Assembly: GCA_016280395.1 (NCBI GenBank)
Contig: JAEEGQ010000154.1
Location: 1-43,860, forward strand
Direction of reading: 5' to 3'
Origin: Lachnospiraceae bacterium
Lineage (GTDB): Bacteria > Bacillota > Clostridia > Lachnospirales > Lachnospiraceae
Length of the DNA stretch: 43,860 nucleotides
Shown piece after piece: positions 40,341-43,860 of this stretch. Position numbers and translations under genes: made by a program. Numbering within the stretch: position 1 is the first letter of the stretch; every line of letters begins with the position of its first letter. Below the pieces are notes generated by a model. It saw nothing but the letters and a program-made list of their open reading frames with translations, made no database searches and was not told where the DNA came from.

Positions 40341-41437
40341 CCGAGGTTAAAGCCTTTGAATACCGGCTCTCCGGTATAGGTGTTTGCGGTATCTTCGCCG
40401 CGCAAAACGCGCAGTACCGCATCGGCCATGGCTTCCTGCTCCACTTCTCCGGGATAGAGGTCTATCGGAGCAATGAAGCTGCATCTTTCCCTGATAAAAT
40501 CAACGAGATCCGCAAAACGGACAAGACCTCCGGTAAGCAGGATCGCGTCAACTTTGCCCTTAAGCACGGTGCTCATGGCACCGATCTCTTTACAGATCTG
40601 GTAGCACATTGTCTCCCAGATGAGCTTTGCGTATGCGTCGCCTTCTTCTATCTCTTTGTGTATGGTGTCGGAGTTTGATGTTCCGAAGTGGTTTACAAAG
40701 CCGCCTGCGCGGGAGAGCATGATCCTGAGTTCGCTGACGGTGTGCCCGGATTCGAGGTAATCGCATATCTCAAGGATGGGGATGCTTCCGAGCCTTGTGG
40801 GCGTAAAAGGACCGTCTCCGCCCGCACCTTCGGTGCTGTCGATCATTTTGCCGTTTTCATGTGCCGTTATCGTTATGCCGCCGTCGATATGACAGATGAT
40901 GAAGCGGCATTCTTCATAGCTTTTTCCAAGTTTTTTCGCGTGTATGGCGGCAATGCCCTTCTGGTTTAAGACATGGGTCTGGGCTTTGCGGTAAACACCT
41001 TTGATGCCGGTTGGTCTTGCGTAATCGCAGAGCTCGTCAACATTTGTGGGGTTTAAGGTGAACATCTTTCCGCCATATTCCGCGCAGAGCTCGTAAGCGA
41101 TCATTACCCCGAGCTTTGCGGGATGATTGTTGCCGCCGACAGCTGCTTTTGTATCCCTGTAAAGATGCTCGTCAATCACCGTCACGCCGGCGCGCTGCGT
41201 CTGCGCGCTTCCGCCGCGCCCCACGAAAACATCTATTTCGGAGGGGTCTGTTCCGTGCGCCTTTAAGAAATCCAGGATGACCTGCTTCCTGAAGGACGTC
41301 TGGTCGTTCACGTGGGGGAACTTCAAAAGCTCCGGCGCGTCGTGAAAAAGGCTTTCTGTATAAAGGTTTTTATCGTCTTCGAAAAGACTGATCTTTGTTG
41401 AAGTAGAGCCGGGATTGATGACTAATATTCTGTACAT
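40328..41437 (-). CDS. buk: Butyrate kinase
   Basis: 369 residues from the ATG at 41437, with AAGGAAA on the minus strand just upstream; a frame 35 codons longer runs into the repeat array. The protein is an acetate and sugar kinase/Hsp70-fold (ASKHA) member: ILVINPGSTSTKISLF is the phosphate 1 loop, then FVGRGG, HIDGGIT (phosphate 2), and LLTGGLVRF (adenosine). It converts butyryl phosphate and ADP into butyrate and ATP, the last ATP-forming step of butyrate fermentation. It follows ptb with a 197-base gap filled by 32-bp repeats. Confidence 0.95.
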   Translation of the reverse strand: MYRILVINPGSTSTKISLFEDDKNLYTESLFHDAPELLKFPHVNDQTSFRKQVILDFLKAHGTDPSEIDVFVGRGGSAQTQRAGVTVIDEHLYRDTKAAVGGNNHPAKLGVMIAYELCAEYGGKMFTLNPTNVDELCDYARPTGIKGVYRKAQTHVLNQKGIAAIHAKKLGKSYEECRFIICHIDGGITITAHENGKMIDSTEGAGGDGPFTPTRLGSIPILEICDYLESGHTVSELRIMLSRAGGFVNHFGTSNSDTIHKEIEEGDAYAKLIWETMCYQICKEIGAMSTVLKGKVDAILLTGGLVRFADLVDFIRERCSFIAPIDLYPGEVEQEAMADAVLRVLRGEDTANTYTGEPVFKGFNLGKWG

Positions 41438-41489
41438 GGATTTTTCCTTCGTTCTTTTCTGCCGCATACAGGGCTTTTGATATGTGCGC

Positions 41490-41632
41490 ATTCCTTCCGG
41501 GACGCCGCATGTGTGGCGGGAATTCTTTCCGGGACGCCGCATGCTTTGCCGGCATTTCTTCCGGAATGCCGCATGCGTGGCGGGAATTCCTTCCGGGATG
41601 CCGTATGCCGGGCGGGCATTCCGTATCGGCGG
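41490..41632. repeat. 32-bp tandem repeat (4 full copies plus partial) between ptb and buk
   Basis: Units start at 41490, 41522, 41554 and 41586, each exactly 32 bases, with a fifth partial unit from 41618. Consensus features are ATTCCTTCCGGGA, GCCGCATG and GGCGG. Copies differ at several positions (for example CTTTGCC in unit 2, GCCGTATGCC in unit 4). The period is not a multiple of three, so it is not coding. On the minus strand each unit contains GGAAGG, an SD-like motif, and can fold into small GC stems, in the leader of buk. Confidence 0.93.
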
Positions 41633-41634
41633 TA

Positions 41635-42531
41635 TTATGCCCTGATGACCGCGGTAAGGATGGAGTTGTATTTGTTCTCGGGCGTATCCGAGCGCGATGT
41701 CATGACAACCGGCACGAGAGTCCCTATGATATTACTTGACGACACGGTATTCATCATGTAGATGACGGCCTTTAGCATGAGGTTTCCTGAGTCGAGGTCG
41801 GGAAGGAGCAGGATATCGGCCGACCCCGCAACGTCACTCACTATCCCCTTGTGTGCCGCGGACTCTGCGGAGATCGCATTATCAAGCGCAAGCGGACCGT
41901 CAACGATACAGTTCTTTATCTGTCCGCGCCTGTTTGCGACCGCAAGCATTGCGGCATCAACGGTTGACGGTATCTTCGGGTTGACTATCTCGACCGGAGT
42001 GATCACCGCAACCTTCGGCATTTCCGCGCCAAGAGCCTTTACAAAGGTCACGGCGTTATTTATTATCTTGATCTTTTCATCATACTCGGGAGCGATGACA
42101 ACAGCGCAGTCCGTAGCGGTTATCAGCCTGTTGTCGTACTCGAACACGGTGGCTTCGGTAAGCATGCCCTTTTCCGGCAGGAACCCGTAGGATTTGTCAA
42201 GGATCCCGCGGAGGTAGTCTCCGGACTGCATAAGTCCTTTCATCGGCATGTCCGCTTCCCCGCTCTTTACGCGCTCACAGGCTATCTTCATGGCCTTCAC
42301 GGGGTCGGGCTCATCCGTGATGTAGTAATCTTTTGGGTTCTCGCCAAGATCTGCAAGGAGTTTTGCTGTCTTTTCCGCATCTCCCACAAGCTGTGCGTCA
42401 ACGATCCCGTTTCTCTGTGCCCTGACAACCGACTCAAGGGCCACATCATCGGCGCTTGCCGCAAGGACAAGCTTTTTCAGTGTCTTTCTTTCAAGTACCG
42501 CTTTTTCGATTTCCTTAAACGATCTGTACAT
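41635..42531 (-). CDS. ptb: Phosphate butyryltransferase
   Basis: 298 residues with a GGAGG site 7 bases before the ATG on the minus strand. It belongs to the phosphate acetyl/butyryl transferase family: DMPMKGLMQSGDYLRGILDK, ATDCAVVIAPEYDEKIKIINNAV, CIVDGPLALDNAIS, DILLLPDLDSGNLMLKAV. It converts butyryl-CoA and phosphate into butyryl phosphate and CoA; buk takes it on to butyrate. The order ptb-buk is the usual one in Clostridia. A divergent promoter lies upstream. Confidence 0.95.
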   Translation of the reverse strand: MYRSFKEIEKAVLERKTLKKLVLAASADDVALESVVRAQRNGIVDAQLVGDAEKTAKLLADLGENPKDYYITDEPDPVKAMKIACERVKSGEADMPMKGLMQSGDYLRGILDKSYGFLPEKGMLTEATVFEYDNRLITATDCAVVIAPEYDEKIKIINNAVTFVKALGAEMPKVAVITPVEIVNPKIPSTVDAAMLAVANRRGQIKNCIVDGPLALDNAISAESAAHKGIVSDVAGSADILLLPDLDSGNLMLKAVIYMMNTVSSSNIIGTLVPVVMTSRSDTPENKYNSILTAVIRA

Positions 42532-42655
42532 AATACCTCCGTGCGAAGCGTGTCAGCCATAATGCGTCCAAACGGATGGCGGTCCGGATGGATGCTTTTG
42601 CCTTCGTTTTATATCTTTTTTGTTTAGCGCTTTAATGTGATAAAGATTTTTTGAG

Positions 42656-42684
42656 ATTATAGCATATACTTTTTTTTTGCACAA
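42656..42684 (-). promoter_or_regulatory. Promoter of ptb-buk
   Basis: On the minus strand TTGTGC (42684-42679), a 17-bp spacer rich in A and TATAAT (42661-42656). Transcription would start near 42649, leaving a leader of about 118 bases before ptb. Confidence 0.75.
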
Positions 42685-42713
42685 GAGAAACCCGCGTGAA
42701 AAGTAAAAAAAAC

Positions 42714-42742
42714 TTGAAAAAACGGCATTTTTGGGGTACTAT
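42714..42742 (+). promoter_or_regulatory. Promoter of the glycosyltransferase gene
   Basis: TTGAAA (42714-42719), 17-bp spacer, TACTAT (42737-42742). It lies back-to-back with the ptb promoter; only about 29 bases separate the two -35 boxes. The 285-base gap 42532-42817 holds nothing else I can name. Confidence 0.65.
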
Positions 42743-42817
42743 AGTATAAGGCTTTTTGTGACGTTTGGGCACATCCGGACAAGCTTTAGGCATGTTTTGG
42801 AAGAAGGAGAAGCGATA

Positions 42818-43860
42818 GTGAGAATAGCGCAGTTAGGGATGAAAAAAGTCCCTTCCAGAGAAGGCGGCATTGAGATCGTTGTCGAGGAGCTCGCTACAAG
42901 GATGGCGGCGCTCGGACATGCCGTGACCTGTTATAACAGGAATACGCATCATGTCAGCGGAAAGAGATACGATTCCGATAAAATCAAAGAATACAAGGGC
43001 GTTCGGATAAAATACGTTCCGACGATAGACAAAAAGGGCCTTGCGGCGGTTTCTTCCGCATTTTTTGCCACTGTTGCGGCCGCATTCGGAAGATACGACG
43101 TGGTCCATATACACGCCGAAGGGCCTGCGTTTATGTGTTGGCTTCCGAAGCTGTTTGGGAAAAGAGTGATCGTGACCGTTCACGGGCTTGATCATCAGCG
43201 CGCAAAGTGGGGGAAGTTCGCGAGCCGTTTTATCATGATGGGTGAAAAAAACGCTGTGCGCCATGCCCATGAGATAATTGTCTTAAGCCATGGTGTGCAG
43301 GATTATTTCGAGAAGACATACGGCAGAAAGACTGTTTTCATCCCAAACGGCGTAAATAAACCCGCCCTGCGTGAAGCAAAAGAGATCACCGAAAGGTTTG
43401 GCCTGAAAAAAGACGGATATATACTGTTCCTTGGAAGGCTTGTGCCTGAAAAAGGGTTAAGATATATTGTCGAAGCCTATAAAAAGATCGATACGGAAAA
43501 GCGCTTGGTCATCGCCGGGGGAAGTTCGGATTCCTCGGGGTTTGTGGAGGAGCTTCACGAGCTTGCGAAAGGAGACGACAGGGTCGTCTTTACCGGTTTT
43601 GTGCAGGGCGCACCGCTAGAGGAGCTGTACAGCAACGCGTATCTTTATGTGCTTCCTTCGGACCTTGAAGGGATGCCGCTTAGTCTTCTTGAAGCCATGA
43701 GCTACGGAAATGCATGTCTTACCTCAGATATTGAAGAATGTGCAGGCGTTGTGGAAGACAAGGGAGTTACCTTCAGAAAAGGCGATATTGCCGATCTTGC
43801 GGAAAAGCTGCAGTATCTCTGCGATACACCGGCTGCCGTTGAAAAACTGAAGAGCGAAGC
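42818..43860 (+). CDS. Glycosyltransferase, DUF1972 plus GT4 type (3' end outside window)
   Basis: Starts at GTG 42818 with AAGGAGA 8 bases upstream and runs in frame to the window end (347 codons). The N-terminal domain has VPSREGGIEIVVEELATRMA, GVRIKYVPTIDKKG, DVVHIHAEGP and VTVHGLDHQRAKWGKF, the pattern of the DUF1972 group that includes rhamnosyltransferases. The GT4 acceptor/donor domain follows: FIPNGVNKP, LFLGRLVPEKGLRYIVEA, VVFTGFVQG and LPSDLEGMPLSLLEAMSYG with the donor-binding Glu. It likely builds an exopolysaccharide or wall glycan on the cytosolic membrane face. The sugar donor is unknown. Confidence 0.9.
   Translation, partial: MRIAQLGMKKVPSREGGIEIVVEELATRMAALGHAVTCYNRNTHHVSGKRYDSDKIKEYKGVRIKYVPTIDKKGLAAVSSAFFATVAAAFGRYDVVHIHAEGPAFMCWLPKLFGKRVIVTVHGLDHQRAKWGKFASRFIMMGEKNAVRHAHEIIVLSHGVQDYFEKTYGRKTVFIPNGVNKPALREAKEITERFGLKKDGYILFLGRLVPEKGLRYIVEAYKKIDTEKRLVIAGGSSDSSGFVEELHELAKGDDRVVFTGFVQGAPLEELYSNAYLYVLPSDLEGMPLSLLEAMSYGNACLTSDIEECAGVVEDKGVTFRKGDIADLAEKLQYLCDTPAAVEKLKSE

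Noticed and set aside
41490-41632. Possible CRISPR array with 32-bp period
   Set aside because: The whole 32-bp unit repeats; there are no unique spacers between repeats and no cas genes nearby.
41477-41761. Plus-strand frames across the ptb-buk gap
   Set aside because: They run antisense into ptb and owe their length to the 32-bp repeats shifting through all frames without stops.

Overview
The window looks like chromosomal DNA of a low-to-medium GC Firmicute, most likely a Lachnospiraceae-type member of the Clostridia. The pointers are a phosphate butyryltransferase/butyrate kinase pair, a clostridial type Tad (Flp pilus) locus with a short Flp1-like pilin and a DUF5702-type protein, a MalF permease with the N-terminal module seen in Lachnospiraceae, lipoprotein polysaccharidases, strong AGGAGG ribosome binding sites and tRNA genes without an encoded CCA. 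This taxonomic call is an inference from gene content. I see no phage, insertion sequence, integrase or CRISPR array.

Layout. 1-236: the 3' end of a probable initiator tRNA, then tRNA-Phe and tRNA-Lys with a terminator. 375-7503 (+): a fused ATPase/FtsX ABC exporter, a flavin reductase-like protein, a PdaA-like polysaccharide deacetylase and transketolase. 7618-13733 (-): four linked envelope or membrane proteins of unknown role (seven-helix protein, exported KPxIYLY-domain protein, TPR membrane protein, large polytopic TPR protein). 13826-14524 (-): AraD. 14708-24443 (+): a carbohydrate block with a LacI-family regulator behind twin operators, a GH53 galactanase lipoprotein, a GH13 amylase lipoprotein, a sugar-binding lipoprotein with two extra C-terminal modules, and two permeases of the MalF/MalG type. 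No sugar-transport ATPase is present, so a shared MsmX/MalK-type ATPase is probably encoded elsewhere. 24501-29875 (+): an FtsX permease, its ATPase, an OmpR-type regulator and a sensor kinase. 29915-40026 (+): a complete Tad pilus operon (TadZ-like, CpaF, TadB, TadC, Flp, DUF5702, two TadE-like pseudopilins, prepilin peptidase, FHA protein). 40084-40293: a small orphan gene. 40328-42531 (-): ptb-buk. 42818-end (+): a DUF1972/GT4 glycosyltransferase cut by the window edge.

How the parts work together. The carbohydrate block would let the cell cleave galactan and starch-like glucan at its surface, capture the oligosaccharides and import them, with AraD and transketolase handling pentoses and Ptb-Buk making ATP during butyrate formation. 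The FtsX ABC system with its two-component pair is a likely envelope-stress or peptide-sensing unit. The Tad operon would build a surface pilus.

The most unusual signals are architectural. The MalF-type permease carries a tandem duplication of its N-terminal membrane module. The binding protein has tandem SusE/SusF-like modules, and a terminator separates it from the permeases. Non-coding segments between operon genes hold precise short tandem repeats (34 bp before the pilin, 32 bp x 4 between ptb and buk, 27 bp in the unknown cluster) and a 149-bp element with 30-bp inverted arms inside the Tad operon. Several CDS starts given here are shorter than the longest open frame because the ribosome binding site favours an internal start.
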